Positions 24,947 to 34,937 of a stretch of DNA of 64,000 nt are shown piece after piece; position 1 is the first letter of the stretch; every line of letters starts with the position of its first letter. Source of the DNA: Microbacterium oxydans (GTDB lineage Bacteria > Actinomycetota > Actinomycetes > Actinomycetales > Microbacteriaceae); contig NZ_BJOG01000004.1 in assembly GCF_006540085.1 (NCBI RefSeq), positions 248,001 through 312,000 of the forward strand. The letters are read 5' to 3'. The translations under genes were made by a program, and so were the position numbers. Under the pieces are notes generated by a model, which made no database searches, was not told the DNA's origin, and saw only the letters and a list, made by a program, of their open reading frames with translations.

Positions 24947-26272
24947 GTGCCTGTACTGCTGAGCGCCAGACCCCTTCCCGAGTGGACGGAGCCGTCGTCG
25001 GTGTTCCCGATGCTCGAAACGGGGAACGCCGATGTCTTCTGGCTCGACGCGGGCGCGGATGCGACGACGGGATGGAGCTTCATCGGCACAGGGGAGCGTT
25101 CGACGCTTCCGCGCGACGTCCGCCTCGACGTTGCAGCCCCGACGCCGGGGCAGCCGCCGTTCACCGGGGGCTGGGTGGGCTGGCTCGACTACGAGAGCGG
25201 CGCCGCGGCTGCAGGGGCACCCGTGTCCCCTACGGGCGACGAGACAGATGGGGCATGGCTGAGCGCCGAGCGACTCATCGCCTTCGACCATTCGCACCGA
25301 CAGGTCTGGGCGCTCAGCGCTGAGAGCGAACTGGAGAGCTGGGAAGCGGCGGTCACCGCGTACACGAGGGAGAGCCAGAACCAGGATCGGTTCCGCACGG
25401 CGACCGGGCCCCTGACGCGCGTCGCCGAAGCACGGCACGACCCGCGCGAGTACATCGCACTCATCGAACGCTGCCGAGAGCTCATCCGCGAGGGCATCGC
25501 CTACCAGCTGTGCTTGACCACCCGCTTCACTGTGTCCGGCACGCATGATGCCGTCGAGGTCTACGACCGCCTCCGCACCTCGACCCCCGCGCACCACGGG
25601 GGCTTCGTGCGGATCGGCGGACGCACCCTCTTGAGTGCGAGCCCGGAGCAGTTCCTCCACGCAGCGGGCGGCATCATCCGCACCAGACCCATCAAGGGCA
25701 CCAGACCCCGAGGCGCCGAGCCCGTCGCAGACGCCGCGCTCGCCGCAGAACTGGCCGCAGATCCCAAGGAACGTGCCGAGAACGTGATGATCGTCGACCT
25801 GATGCGCAATGACCTCTCGCAGGTGTGCGCGGCGGGGAGCATCCGTGTCGAGGGACTCTGGGTGGTGGAGAGCTATCCCGCCGTGCATCAGCTGGTGAGC
25901 ACGGTCAGCGGCGTCGCGGTCGAGGGGACGACAGTCGGGGATCTGCTCGGTGCGGCCTTCCCCGCGGGGAGCATGACCGGAGCCCCGAAGCTCTCCGCGA
26001 TGACTCGCCTCCACGAGCTGGAGGGCGGGCCACGCGGCGTGTACGCCGGGTGCTTCGGATACGTCGGCGTCGACGGCGCCCTCGACCTGGCGATGGTGAT
26101 CCGCAGCATCCTGATCGATGAGGAGCAGGCCATCGTCGGTGCCGGCGGAGGAATCACCTGGGGGTCCGTCGCCACATCCGAGGTGGCCGAGGTCGCGACC
26201 AAGGCTCGGGCGCCGCTCGCCGCACTCGGCGCCGGAATGCCTGCCCTCTGGCGTTCCGATATCCTGAACTGA
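24947..26272 (+). CDS. pabB: Aminodeoxychorismate synthase component I (chorismate-binding)
   Basis: 441 residues, anthranilate synthase/chorismate-binding fold. It converts chorismate to aminodeoxychorismate for folate. The C-terminal catalytic domain (from about residue 160) contains [41 protein letters not shown] and VGAGGGITW. The Lys of PIKGT is the residue that separates PabB from TrpE, which has Ala there, so pabB is preferred. It stands alone with no glutaminase or lyase gene nearby. GTG 24947 follows TAGGCT by 6 bases, a leaderless start. Confidence 0.85.
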   Translation: MPVLLSARPLPEWTEPSSVFPMLETGNADVFWLDAGADATTGWSFIGTGERSTLPRDVRLDVAAPTPGQPPFTGGWVGWLDYESGAAAAGAPVSPTGDETDGAWLSAERLIAFDHSHRQVWALSAESELESWEAAVTAYTRESQNQDRFRTATGPLTRVAEARHDPREYIALIERCRELIREGIAYQLCLTTRFTVSGTHDAVEVYDRLRTSTPAHHGGFVRIGGRTLLSASPEQFLHAAGGIIRTRPIKGTRPRGAEPVADAALAAELAADPKERAENVMIVDLMRNDLSQVCAAGSIRVEGLWVVESYPAVHQLVSTVSGVAVEGTTVGDLLGAAFPAGSMTGAPKLSAMTRLHELEGGPRGVYAGCFGYVGVDGALDLAMVIRSILIDEEQAIVGAGGGITWGSVATSEVAEVATKARAPLAALGAGMPALWRSDILN

Positions 26273-26297
26273 TCCCGCTTTTTCCACCAGATTGGTC

Positions 26298-28883
26298 GTG
26301 CGTTCGTTGTCTGAGAACCTGTCCACCGCTCCTGCCGACGACGAGACCCCGTCGGCGCACGCCATCCAGAACAAGTGGCAGAAGTACTGGGCGGACAACG
26401 GCACGTTCCTCACGGGTGGCGATGACGACACCCGGCCGCGTCGGTACGTGCTCGCGATGTTCCCGTATCCCTCCGGTGACCTGCACATGGGACACGCGGA
26501 GAACTACCTCTACTCCGACATCGTGGCTCGGTTCTGGCGTCACCGCGGACACAACGTGCTGAACCCGATCGGCTGGGACTCCTTCGGTCTGCCGGCGGAG
26601 AACGCGGCGATCCGTCAGGGTGCCGATCCGCGTGAGTGGACCTACCAGAACATCGCGCAGCAGAAGGTCGGATTCGAGCAGTACGGCGTCTCGTTCGACT
26701 GGAGCCGCGTACTGCACACGTCCGACCCCGAGTACTACCGCTGGAACCAGTGGCTGTTCCTGAAGCTGTACGAGCGCGGCCTGGCGTATCGCAAGAAGAG
26801 CCCCGTCAACTGGTGCCCGAACGATCAGACGGTGCTCGCGAACGAGCAGGTCGTCGACGGGCGCTGCGAGCGCTGCGGCTACGAGGTCGTCAAGAAGAAG
26901 CTGACGCAGTGGTACTTCCGGATCACGGATTACGCGGATCGACTGCTGGACGACCTGAACCAGCTCGAGGGCTTCTGGCCGCACAAGGTGCTGCAGATGC
27001 AGCGCAACTGGATCGGCCGCTCGGTGGGAGCCGATGTCGACTTCCTCATCGAGGGGCGCGAGGAGCCGGTCACGGTGTTCTCGACGCGACCCGACACCCT
27101 GCACGGGGCCACGTTCTTCGTGGTCGCTCCGGATTCCGACCTGGCGGCGGAGCTCGCGGCCGGAGCGCCTGACGAGGTGCGTGAGCGTTTCCAGACGTAT
27201 CTGGAGCAGGTGCAGAAGGAGACCGACATCGATCGGCAGTCCACGGACCGTCCGAAGACGGGTGTCTTCCTGGAGCGCTACGCGATCAACCCCGTCAACG
27301 GCGAGAAGTTGCCGGTGTGGGCGGCGGACTACGTGCTGGCCGACTACGGCCATGGCGCGGTCATGGCCGTGCCGGCGCACGACCAGCGCGACCTCGATTT
27401 CGCCCGAGCCTTCGACCTGCCGGTCAAAGTGGTCGTCGACACCACGGCTCCTGTCACGGGTGCGATGCCCGTGATCGAGGTCGATGACGAGGGCGTGCCG
27501 ATCGACACCGGTGCGGCGCTCGAGGAGCAGAGTCCGGCCACCACCGGCATCGCGCTCACGGGTGAGGGTCGGATGATCAACTCCGGTGCGCTGAACGGGC
27601 TCTCCAAGCGCAATGCGATCGCGCGTGCGATCGAGCAGCTGGAGGCTTCCGGTACCGGTCGTGCCGCGAAGAACTACCGTCTGCGTGATTGGCTCATCTC
27701 CCGTCAGCGTTTCTGGGGTACCCCGATCCCGATGCTGCACGGCGAGGACGGCACGATCATCCCGGTTCCCGAGGACAAGCTCCCCGTGAAGCTGCCGAGT
27801 GTCGAAGGGCTGGACCTGAAGCCCAAGGGCACCTCGCCGCTGGGTGGTGCGGAGAACTGGGTGCGCACGACCGATCCCGAGACCGGCGACCCCGTGCTGC
27901 GCGACCCCGACACGATGGACACGTTCGTCGACAGCTCGTGGTACTTCCTGCGTTTCCTGTCGCCGAACAGCGAGACCGTCGCGTTCGACCCTGCTCAGGC
28001 GGCTCGTTGGGCGCCGGTCGACTCGTACATCGGCGGCGTGGAGCACGCGATCCTGCACCTGCTGTACGCGCGCTTCATCACGAAGGTCCTGTTCGACATG
28101 GGCCTGATCGACTTCACCGAGCCGTTCTCGAATCTCATCAACCAGGGCATGGTCCTGCTCGACGGACAGAAGATGTCCAAGAGCAAGGGCAACCTGGTGC
28201 TGTTCCAGGAAGAGCTCGACGCGCACGGTGCCGACGCGCTGCGTGTCGGCCTCGCTTTCGCCGGTCCTGTGGAGGACGACAAGGACTGGGCGGACGTCTC
28301 GACGACCGGTGCCCAGAAGTTCCTGGCGCGTGCCATGCGCATCGCGGGGGAGGTGTCGAGCCCGGTCGATGTGGTCTTCGACGGTGGTGACGCCGCTCTC
28401 CGCCGCGCGACGCACAAGCTCCTCTCCGAGGCGCCGGCGCTCGTCGAGCAGACGAAGTTCAACGTGCTGGTCGCGCGCCTGATGGAGCTGGTGAACGTCA
28501 CGCGCAAGACGATCGACAGCGCCGCTGGTGCCGGCGACCCCGCCGTGCGCGAGGCCGCGGAGACGATCGCCGTGATGCTCGACCTCATCGCCCCGCACAC
28601 CGCGGAGGAGATGTGGGAGATCCTCGGCCATGAGCCTTCCGTCGGGCTGGTGACCTGGCGCTCCGCCGATCCCGCACTGCTGATCGAGGACACCATCACC
28701 GCCGTCGTGCAGGTGGGCGGCAAGGTGCGTGCGCAGCTCGAGGTGTCCGCTCGGATCGGCGAGTCGGAGCTCGAGGCCCTGGCCCGGGCCGATGAGCGTG
28801 TGATCCGATCGATCGGTGACCGCGAGATCGTCAAGGTCGTCGTACGCGCACCGAAGATCGTGAGCTTCGTCGTCAAGGGCTGA
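26298..28883 (+). CDS. leuS: Leucyl-tRNA synthetase
   Basis: 861 residues, class I synthetase that charges tRNA-Leu. The HIGH-type motif is [11 protein letters not shown], the zinc-like insert CPND...CERCGYEV follows, the CP1 editing domain spans roughly 220-420, with an editing-core segment [13 protein letters not shown], and the KMSKS loop reads KMSKSKG. The anticodon-binding and C-terminal domains are complete. The start is uncertain: TTG 26292, GTG 26298 and TTG 26307 are in frame and none has a good ribosome site; GTG is chosen. Single gene, 25 bases after pabB, so some read-through is possible. Confidence 0.96.
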   Translation: MRSLSENLSTAPADDETPSAHAIQNKWQKYWADNGTFLTGGDDDTRPRRYVLAMFPYPSGDLHMGHAENYLYSDIVARFWRHRGHNVLNPIGWDSFGLPAENAAIRQGADPREWTYQNIAQQKVGFEQYGVSFDWSRVLHTSDPEYYRWNQWLFLKLYERGLAYRKKSPVNWCPNDQTVLANEQVVDGRCERCGYEVVKKKLTQWYFRITDYADRLLDDLNQLEGFWPHKVLQMQRNWIGRSVGADVDFLIEGREEPVTVFSTRPDTLHGATFFVVAPDSDLAAELAAGAPDEVRERFQTYLEQVQKETDIDRQSTDRPKTGVFLERYAINPVNGEKLPVWAADYVLADYGHGAVMAVPAHDQRDLDFARAFDLPVKVVVDTTAPVTGAMPVIEVDDEGVPIDTGAALEEQSPATTGIALTGEGRMINSGALNGLSKRNAIARAIEQLEASGTGRAAKNYRLRDWLISRQRFWGTPIPMLHGEDGTIIPVPEDKLPVKLPSVEGLDLKPKGTSPLGGAENWVRTTDPETGDPVLRDPDTMDTFVDSSWYFLRFLSPNSETVAFDPAQAARWAPVDSYIGGVEHAILHLLYARFITKVLFDMGLIDFTEPFSNLINQGMVLLDGQKMSKSKGNLVLFQEELDAHGADALRVGLAFAGPVEDDKDWADVSTTGAQKFLARAMRIAGEVSSPVDVVFDGGDAALRRATHKLLSEAPALVEQTKFNVLVARLMELVNVTRKTIDSAAGAGDPAVREAAETIAVMLDLIAPHTAEEMWEILGHEPSVGLVTWRSADPALLIEDTITAVVQVGGKVRAQLEVSARIGESELEALARADERVIRSIGDREIVKVVVRAPKIVSFVVKG

Positions 28884-28966
28884 TCGTCTCTTCTCCACTG
28901 AGGAGGATCCACTCGGGTTGTCCACTGTGGGCGTCTACTGCGCACCACCGGGGGATCGTTGTCTCC

Positions 28967-28972
28967 TAGCGT
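28967..28972 (+). promoter_or_regulatory. -10 box (TAGCGT) of comEA, leaderless start
   Basis: TAGCGT ends 6 bases before the ATG at 28979, and no ribosome site is present. The mRNA for comEA-comEC should start at the initiation codon. Confidence 0.45.
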
Positions 28973-28978
28973 GGCCGG

Positions 28979-29611
28979 ATGGCTTCTCCCCAGGCACCTC
29001 TTCCGCACCGGCGCCGTCTGCGCCTGAGCGTGGGAGCGGCGGTGGTGCTGGCACTCGTCGTGCTGTCGGCTGCCGTCGGGGTCGGCATTCTGCGTGGTCA
29101 GTCTGCGCCTGTCGAAACCGTGTCACTCACGGACACCGGCACGGACACCGGCGCCGGAGCAGGTGCGAGCCCGGGGCCCTCGTCGACCGGTGAGCTGTAC
29201 GTGCACGTGCTCGGCTCTGTCGAGAGGCCGGGGCTCTACGTGCTCGATCTCGACGCGCGAGTCGTCGATGCGGTGGCCGCTGCCGGTGGAACGACCACCG
29301 ATGCGGACCTGAGCGCCGTAAACCTCGCACGGGTGGTCGAAGACGGGGAGCAGATCGTCGTGCCGGCGACAGGCGCGATGACGGATGCACCCGGCGGGGC
29401 GGCAGCGCCACCGGGCGACGCGCGGATAGATCTCAACACGGCGGATCAGACAGCACTCGAGACGCTTCCGCGTATCGGACCCGCGCTGGCGGAGCGGATC
29501 GTCGCCTGGCGAGAGGAGAACGGTCGCTTCGCCTCCATCGACGACCTTCTGGCCGTGCCCGGCATCGGCGAGAAGCTCCTCGAGGGACTGCGCGACGGGG
29601 TCAGGGTGTGA
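28979..29611 (+). CDS. comEA: ComEA DNA-binding competence protein
   Basis: 210 residues. A TM anchor lies at about 17-37; the rest is outside. The SLBB-type domain (LYVHVLGSVERPGLYVLDLD) covers about 78-135, and two helix-hairpin-helix motifs make up the end (IDLNTADQTALETLPRIGPA and DDLLAVPGIGEKLLEG). ComEA binds double-stranded DNA outside the membrane and hands it to ComEC. The stop overlaps the comEC GTG by 4 bases. No type IV pilus genes are in the window, so whether the cell is naturally competent cannot be said. Confidence 0.92.
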   Translation: MASPQAPLPHRRRLRLSVGAAVVLALVVLSAAVGVGILRGQSAPVETVSLTDTGTDTGAGAGASPGPSSTGELYVHVLGSVERPGLYVLDLDARVVDAVAAAGGTTTDADLSAVNLARVVEDGEQIVVPATGAMTDAPGGAAAPPGDARIDLNTADQTALETLPRIGPALAERIVAWREENGRFASIDDLLAVPGIGEKLLEGLRDGVRV

Positions 29612-31935
29612 GGGCGCGCGATCTGCGCTTACTCCCTGTGGCGGCAGCCGTATGGGGTGCCGCGCTGCTGTGCGTGCTGTTGCCTGAACTCGCGTGGGTG
29701 TGTGCCGGCACGTGTACGGCAGCCGCGGCAGGTGTGCTGGTGTTCAGCCGCTCCGGGCTGCGAGCCAAGAACACTCAGCGCGCCGAGGCCGGTGTCACGA
29801 TCGTCGTGCTGTCGGCGATGGCAGGTGCGGCCGTGTCCGTCGGGTTCGCTCTTCCCGCGCGGGATGAGGCCCGCGCATGGGGCGGGCGCGTCATCGAGTC
29901 GTCGGCCGAGGTCACCTCCTCGGCATCGCTCGGACGGGACGGGCGGCTGTGGTTCGAGGCGGCGGCTACGACACTCGGGCCGCCTGGCCGGGCAGCCCCT
30001 TCCACGGTCCCGGTCCGCGTCGGAGTGGACCCCGCCGACGGGTTCGATCTCGGTGCGCGGATACGGGTGGTGGGCGAGTCATCGATCACGGAGGCCGGGG
30101 AGCGCTCGGCTCTCGTGATCTTCGCGAGCGAGGCCGAGATCGTCGACCCCGCATCCGGTGTGTTCGCCGCGGCAGCCGCGATCAAGAGCACGTTCGTCGA
30201 GAGGGCGCTACGCCTGCCGGAGCCCGGAGCAGGCCTCCTGCCCGGCCTTGCGGTGGGCGACACCCGCGCGGTGACGACGGCCTTGAACGACGACATGCGC
30301 GCGAGTGGGCTCAGCCACCTCACCGCCGTCAGCGGTGCGAACTGCGCGATCGTCGTCGGCGCGATCTTCTGGCTCACGGCCCTCTGCGGGGGCGGCCGTT
30401 GGCTGCGCGTCCTGCTGTCGCTTGCGGGCCTGGCGGGTTTCGTCGTGCTGGTGACTCCGGAGCCGAGCGTCGTCCGGGCTGGGGTGATGGCAGCGGCGGG
30501 GATGCTGACCATCCTGTGCGGGAGGCCGAGCGCCGGGGCGGGAGTGCTCTCTCTGTCCGCGACGGGGATACTCGTCGCGGATCCGTGGCTGGCGGCGACG
30601 CCAGGATTCGCGCTGTCGGTCGTCGCCTCGGGGGCGTTGATCCTGCTCGCCCCGTCTCTCGCCCACGGGTTGAGACGAGCCGTGCCAGGACCCGTCGCGC
30701 TGGCTCTGGCGGTCCCGCTCGCCGCGCAGCTCGCGTGCGGCCCCGTCATCGCGCTGTTCGCTGAGCAGCAGTCCCTGGTCGGAGTCGCTGCGAATCTGAT
30801 AGCCGCGCCCGCGGCGCCGGTCGCGACGGTGATCGGACTCCTCGCGTGCCTGGCCGCACCGCTGCCCATGCTCGCCGATCTCCTTGCGGCCTCGGCGTGG
30901 CTCCCCGCTGCCTGGATCGCGACGACCGCCACCACCACGGCGGAGCTTCCGAGCGCGCAGGTCACCGTGCCGGCGGGCCTCGGCAGTGCGCTCCTGGTTG
31001 CTCTGCTGAGCGCGGCCATCGCCGCAGTCCTCATACGCGCCCCGAGCTCGACGGAGGCGACTCCAGCCGGGCGGATCTCTCGCTGGTTGAGGCGGGTTGC
31101 GGCACTGGTGCTCGTGGTGGTGCTCTCGCTCGCCGGATCACGTGTACTCCTCGATGGACCGCTGGCGACCGCGGCGGCTCCGGATGGCTGGGCGATCGCG
31201 GTGTGCGACGTCGGGCAGGGCGACGCGGTGCTCGTGCGCTCGGCAGGCCGGGTGGCGCTGATCGACACGGGGCCCGATCCGGATCTGCTGTCCACCTGTC
31301 TGCGGTCGCTCGGCATCGAGCACATCGATCTTCTGGTGCTCACGCACTTCGACCTCGATCACGTCGGCGGGACCGCAGCTGTGCAGGCGCGGGTGTCGAC
31401 GGTCCTTCACGGTCCGATGGCTGATCCGCCCGATCGACGCCTCATCGACGACCTCGCCGATGAGGGAGCCGAGGTCGAGCAGGCATCGGCGGGACGGCGC
31501 GGCATGCTCGGCGATGCCGCCTGGCGCGTGCTCTGGCCGCCACGCCGGTCACCGGCGTTCCCCTCCGGCAACGACGCGAGCGTCGTGCTGGAATTCGCCG
31601 GGGGAGGTGTGCCGCGCTCCCTCTACCTCGGCGATCTCTCCGCCGCACCACAGCGCATGCTGCAGAGGACAGGAGGACTCGCTCCGTACGCGGTCGTGAA
31701 GGTGGCTCACCACGGCAGCGCGGATCAGGATCCAGAGCTGTATGGGCGGATCCGGCCGCGCGTGGCGTTGTTCAGCGTCGGAGCGGACAACGACTACGGG
31801 CACCCCCGCGCCGAGACGATCGATGCTCTGACCGACGCCTGTGCACGCGTGCTCCGTACCGACGTGCACGGGCGCATCCTGCTCGCACTCGATGACGGGG
31901 AGTTGCAGATCTGGACCGAGAAGACGCCACCGTGA
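29608..31935 (+). CDS. comEC: ComEC/Rec2 DNA-uptake channel
   Basis: 775 residues. N-terminal TM pair, an OB-like DUF4131 region (about 90-175), then the Competence multi-TM channel (SHLTAVSGANCAIVVGAIFW onward), and a C-terminal metallo-beta-lactamase domain with VCDVGQGDAVLV, THFDLDHVGG and KVAHHGS metal motifs. It carries single-stranded DNA across the membrane; the last domain may degrade the other strand. The GTG start overlaps comEA. Length and domain set are complete. Confidence 0.93.
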   Translation: MRARDLRLLPVAAAVWGAALLCVLLPELAWVCAGTCTAAAAGVLVFSRSGLRAKNTQRAEAGVTIVVLSAMAGAAVSVGFALPARDEARAWGGRVIESSAEVTSSASLGRDGRLWFEAAATTLGPPGRAAPSTVPVRVGVDPADGFDLGARIRVVGESSITEAGERSALVIFASEAEIVDPASGVFAAAAAIKSTFVERALRLPEPGAGLLPGLAVGDTRAVTTALNDDMRASGLSHLTAVSGANCAIVVGAIFWLTALCGGGRWLRVLLSLAGLAGFVVLVTPEPSVVRAGVMAAAGMLTILCGRPSAGAGVLSLSATGILVADPWLAATPGFALSVVASGALILLAPSLAHGLRRAVPGPVALALAVPLAAQLACGPVIALFAEQQSLVGVAANLIAAPAAPVATVIGLLACLAAPLPMLADLLAASAWLPAAWIATTATTTAELPSAQVTVPAGLGSALLVALLSAAIAAVLIRAPSSTEATPAGRISRWLRRVAALVLVVVLSLAGSRVLLDGPLATAAAPDGWAIAVCDVGQGDAVLVRSAGRVALIDTGPDPDLLSTCLRSLGIEHIDLLVLTHFDLDHVGGTAAVQARVSTVLHGPMADPPDRRLIDDLADEGAEVEQASAGRRGMLGDAAWRVLWPPRRSPAFPSGNDASVVLEFAGGGVPRSLYLGDLSAAPQRMLQRTGGLAPYAVVKVAHHGSADQDPELYGRIRPRVALFSVGADNDYGHPRAETIDALTDACARVLRTDVHGRILLALDDGELQIWTEKTPP

Positions 31936-31962
31936 CGGCGGAGCCATGTCGGCGACCGCCGG

Positions 31963-31968
31963 TAGGCT
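31963..31968 (+). promoter_or_regulatory. -10 box (TAGGCT) of holA, leaderless start
   Basis: TAGGCT, then GGTTCC, then the ATG at 31975. No ribosome site is visible, so holA has its own promoter and leaderless mRNA although it follows comEC by 39 bases. Confidence 0.5.
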
Positions 31969-31974
31969 GGTTCC

Positions 31975-33012
31975 ATGGCAGCTTCGCGTACCCCTTCCCG
32001 CGGCGGCGCGAAGCCCACCAAGATCCCCCAGGTCTCCTGGCGCGAGCCGCGCCCGGCCCCGGTCGTGCTGGTCTCCGGTCCGGAAGAGGTCTGCGCCGAG
32101 CGGGCCATCGCCGGTGTGCGCGACTACCTCCGCGCCGAAGACCCTGCGCTCGAAGTCAGTGACGTACGCGCCGACGACTACGCACCAGGGACGCTCCTGT
32201 CGCTCACGTCGCCGTCCCTGTTCGGAGAACCGCGTCTGGTGCGCGTCTCCGGCGTGGAGAAGTGCTCGGATGCGTTCATCCAGGAGGCGGTGTCGTACCT
32301 CGACCACCCGCAGGAGGGGGCGACGGTCATTCTCCGGCACACCGGAGCCAGCGTGCGGGGCAAGAAGCTCCTCGACGCTCTTCGCGGTGGTTCCGGTGGC
32401 GGCATCGAGATCGCCTGCCCGGCGATCAAGCGCGACGGCGATCGGGTCGATTTCGCAGCCGGTGAGTTCCGCGCGGCGAAGAAGCGCATCGCTCCTCCGG
32501 CCTTGCGCGCCCTGGTTTCGGCGTTCGCCGACGACCTCACAGAGCTGGCCGCAGCCTGCCAGCAGCTCATCGGCGATGTCGACGGCGACATCACCGAGGA
32601 GGTCGTCACCAAGTACTACGGCGGACGAGTCGAGGTCTCGGCGTTCGTCGTGGCCGACACCGCGATCGCCGGCCGCTACGGCGAGGCGCTCATGGCCCTC
32701 CGCCACGCACTTTCCTCGGGGGCCGACCCGGTCCCGATGGTCGCAGCCTTCGCGATGAAGCTGCGCACCATGGCCCGCGTGGCCGGCAACCGCGAGCCGA
32801 GCCGTCAACTCGCGCAGCGCCTGGGGATGAAGGATTGGCAGGTCGACCGTGCCCGTCGCGATCTGGCGGGCTGGAACGAGCGCTCGCTCGGGATGGCGAT
32901 CCAGGCCACGGCCAGAGCCGACGGCGAGGTGAAGGGTGCCGCGCGCGATCCGATCTTCGCCTTGGAGCGCATGGTGACGGTCATCGCCACACGACAGCCT
33001 TTCGGCGAATAG
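31975..33012 (+). CDS. holA: DNA polymerase III subunit delta
   Basis: 345 residues, HolA/DnaX-like AAA fold without a working P-loop. It opens the sliding clamp inside the clamp loader. Family segments: VLVSGPEEVCAERAI at the start, DDYAPGTLLSLTSPSLFGEPRLVRV, ATVILRHTGASVRGKKLLD and the C-terminal domain ending KGAARDPIFALERMVTVI. The order comEA-comEC-holA-rpsT is standard for high-GC Gram-positives. A strong hairpin follows at 33047. Confidence 0.93.
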   Translation: MAASRTPSRGGAKPTKIPQVSWREPRPAPVVLVSGPEEVCAERAIAGVRDYLRAEDPALEVSDVRADDYAPGTLLSLTSPSLFGEPRLVRVSGVEKCSDAFIQEAVSYLDHPQEGATVILRHTGASVRGKKLLDALRGGSGGGIEIACPAIKRDGDRVDFAAGEFRAAKKRIAPPALRALVSAFADDLTELAAACQQLIGDVDGDITEEVVTKYYGGRVEVSAFVVADTAIAGRYGEALMALRHALSSGADPVPMVAAFAMKLRTMARVAGNREPSRQLAQRLGMKDWQVDRARRDLAGWNERSLGMAIQATARADGEVKGAARDPIFALERMVTVIATRQPFGE

Positions 33013-33046
33013 TCCATCGCCGGGTGCGCTCACCCCGAACACGAAG

Positions 33047-33076
33047 AAGGCCCGCCCCGATATCGGGACGGGCCTT
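33047..33076. terminator. Bidirectional terminator between holA and rpsT
   Basis: A 30-base palindrome AAGGCCCG...CGGGCCTT with a CCCGATATCGGG centre lies between the convergent holA and rpsT genes. TTTCTC follows on the plus strand and TTCTTC on the minus strand, so it can stop transcription both ways. Confidence 0.8.
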
Positions 33077-33092
33077 TCTCAGAAGCGTCGGT

Positions 33093-33353
33093 TCAGAGGG
33101 AAGCGACCTGCTTGGCGAGAGCCGACTTGCGGTTCGACGCCTGGTTCTTGTGCAGGACACCCTTGCTGACGGCCTTGTCGAGCTTGACGGCGGCCTTCTT
33201 CAGGGCGGCCTCTGCGGCTGCCTTGTCGCCGGCGGAGACGGCCGTACGAGTGGTACGGATGACCGTCTTGAGCTCGCTCTTCACGGCCTTGTTGCGCTCG
33301 CGAGCCTTCTCGTTGGTCTTGTTGCGCTTGATCTGCGACTTGATGTTTGCCAC
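33093..33353 (-). CDS. rpsT: 30S ribosomal protein S20
   Basis: 86 residues, normal S20 length, binds 16S rRNA during early 30S assembly. Starts [20 protein letters not shown], as almost all actinobacterial S20, and contains [20 protein letters not shown] and [13 protein letters not shown] basic helices. GTG 33353 is fixed by the family N terminus; the frame is open to 33449 but codes nothing recognisable there. A 95-base 5' leader with a hairpin precedes it. Confidence 0.96.
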   Translation of the reverse strand: MANIKSQIKRNKTNEKARERNKAVKSELKTVIRTTRTAVSAGDKAAAEAALKKAAVKLDKAVSKGVLHKNQASNRKSALAKQVASL

Positions 33354-33391
33354 GTGTGGACGCTTTCTGTACAGGAGTGTTCGGAATGCCG

Positions 33392-33461
33392 GCAGCAGAA
33401 GAGGGCTGCTGCACAGCGGTCGTGAGGGAAGAACCCACACGCAAGCCAAGAGTCGAGTCTA
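33392..33461 (-). promoter_or_regulatory. rpsT promoter and leader hairpin
   Basis: On the minus strand a TAGACT -10 box (33461 to 33456) predicts a transcript start near 33449, giving an untranslated leader of about 95 bases. Within it, GCAGCAG (33412 to 33406) can pair with CTGCTGC (33398 to 33392) across a 7-base loop. S20 regulates its own translation in E. coli, so an autoregulatory site is possible here, by inference only. Confidence 0.4.
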
Positions 33462-33575
33462 CCAGCAGACGGGCCGTTGACGCGAAACGGCGGCGAGAAC
33501 GCGAGACTCAGTCGCGGATTCGACGGTACCGGGTGCAGAATCATCATTATCCCGACACTGATGTCTAGGAGCCAC

Positions 33576-34937
33576 ATGACCCTCGAGCCCTCCCGTTCGC
33601 CCATGCCCTCCGGGCTCCGCTGGTCCGCAGCGACGTCCGCCTTCCAGATCGAGGGCTCCCGGCCCACCGGTGCATCCGGGCGATCAATCTGGGACGACTT
33701 CCTCGAGAGGCCGGGTGCCGTCCTCGACGGATCCATGGCCGACCCCGCGTGCGACAGCTACCGGCGCCCCGAACGCGACGTCGCTCTCGCGTCCGGTCTC
33801 GGACTCGACCGATACCGGTTCTCGATCCCGTGGGCTCGCGTCCAGCCCGACGGCCTGGGTCCGGGAGACAGCACAGCGCTCGACCACTACTCGCGCGTCG
33901 TGGATATGCTTCTCGACGCCGGGATCCAGCCGTTCCCCACCCTGTACCACTGGGAGATGCCGAGCAGCGTCGAAGCCGACGGCGGGTGGCTCGAGCGCGA
34001 CACCGCCGAGCGCTTCGCCGACTATGCGGCGCTTGTGGCTGATCGCCTCGGCGATCGGGTGCAGAACTGGTACACCCTCAACGAACCCGCGATGACGACC
34101 CTCCAGGGGTATGCGGTCGGCGCATTGGCGCCAGGCAAGCAACTCCTGTTCGGTGCCCTGCCTACCGCCCATCATCAACTGCTGGCGCACGCCCGCGCAG
34201 CGGCGGTGCTCCGAGATCGCGGTGCTGTCGCGGTGGGTTTGGTCAACAACCACACCTGGGTCCTGCCGCTGGGTGACACCGCCGAAGACCATGAGGCCGC
34301 GGCGATCTACGACCTGATCCACAACAGGGTCTTCAGCGAGCCGCTCCTCGCCGGCACCTACCCCGACCTGGAAGCACTCGGCCTGCCCCCGATGCCCGTG
34401 CAGGAAGGCGACCTCGAAGCCATCGGCCACTCGATCGACTTCTACGGCGTCAACTTCTACAATCCGACGACGGTCACGAACGCCGAAGAGGGAAGCCCGA
34501 TCCCCTTCGACATCGTGCCGACGCCCGGCGTTCCGGTCACCGGATTCGGTCCCGAATGGCCGATCATGCCCGGCGCACTGCGCGACTTGCTGATCGACCT
34601 GCATGGTCGCCATCCCGACATGCCGCCCGTGATCATCGGGGAGAACGGCGCCTCCTTCCCCGAGCCCGAGCGCGCGACCCGCGTGGAGGACACCGACCGC
34701 ATCTCGTACCTCGCCGGGCATCTGCAGGCCGTCGGCGATGCGATCTCGGCCGGAGTGCCCGTGGAGGAGTACACGGTGTGGTCATTGCTGGACAACTGGG
34801 AATGGGCCGACGGCTACACCCAGCGATTCGGCCTCGTCCACGTCGACTTCGAGACGGGCGAGCGAACGCCCAAAGCCTCGTACGACTGGTATCGAGAGGT
34901 CATCCGGAGTTCGCGTGCAGCGGGGGAGAAGCGATGA
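33576..34937 (+). CDS. Glycoside hydrolase family 1 beta-glucosidase
   Basis: 453 residues, full-length GH1 barrel, no signal peptide, so it acts on imported disaccharides or glucosides. The N-terminal FQIEG and the acid/base YTLNEP (Glu170) are canonical. The nucleophile motif reads IIGENGA with Glu356, where most members have ITENG. C-terminal YTVWSLLDNWEWADGY and FGLVHVDF bind the glycone. ATG 33576 is set by AGGAG at 33567-33571. The MFS carrier gene overlaps the stop, so uptake and cleavage are coupled. Confidence 0.93.
   Translation: MTLEPSRSPMPSGLRWSAATSAFQIEGSRPTGASGRSIWDDFLERPGAVLDGSMADPACDSYRRPERDVALASGLGLDRYRFSIPWARVQPDGLGPGDSTALDHYSRVVDMLLDAGIQPFPTLYHWEMPSSVEADGGWLERDTAERFADYAALVADRLGDRVQNWYTLNEPAMTTLQGYAVGALAPGKQLLFGALPTAHHQLLAHARAAAVLRDRGAVAVGLVNNHTWVLPLGDTAEDHEAAAIYDLIHNRVFSEPLLAGTYPDLEALGLPPMPVQEGDLEAIGHSIDFYGVNFYNPTTVTNAEEGSPIPFDIVPTPGVPVTGFGPEWPIMPGALRDLLIDLHGRHPDMPPVIIGENGASFPEPERATRVEDTDRISYLAGHLQAVGDAISAGVPVEEYTVWSLLDNWEWADGYTQRFGLVHVDFETGERTPKASYDWYREVIRSSRAAGEKR

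Noticed and set aside
24947..26272. Calling the chorismate enzyme trpE
   Set aside because: PIKGT carries the Lys typical of PabB where TrpE has Ala, and no trp genes are nearby.
26154..28925. A 923-codon minus-strand open frame
   Set aside because: It is the antisense shadow of leuS; its protein is rich in Arg, Asp and His with no motif, a usual effect of high GC content.
33480..33575. LacI-type operator ahead of the beta-glucosidase
   Set aside because: Only weak ATTC/GAAT arms are present, with no convincing palindrome, and no LacI gene is adjacent.
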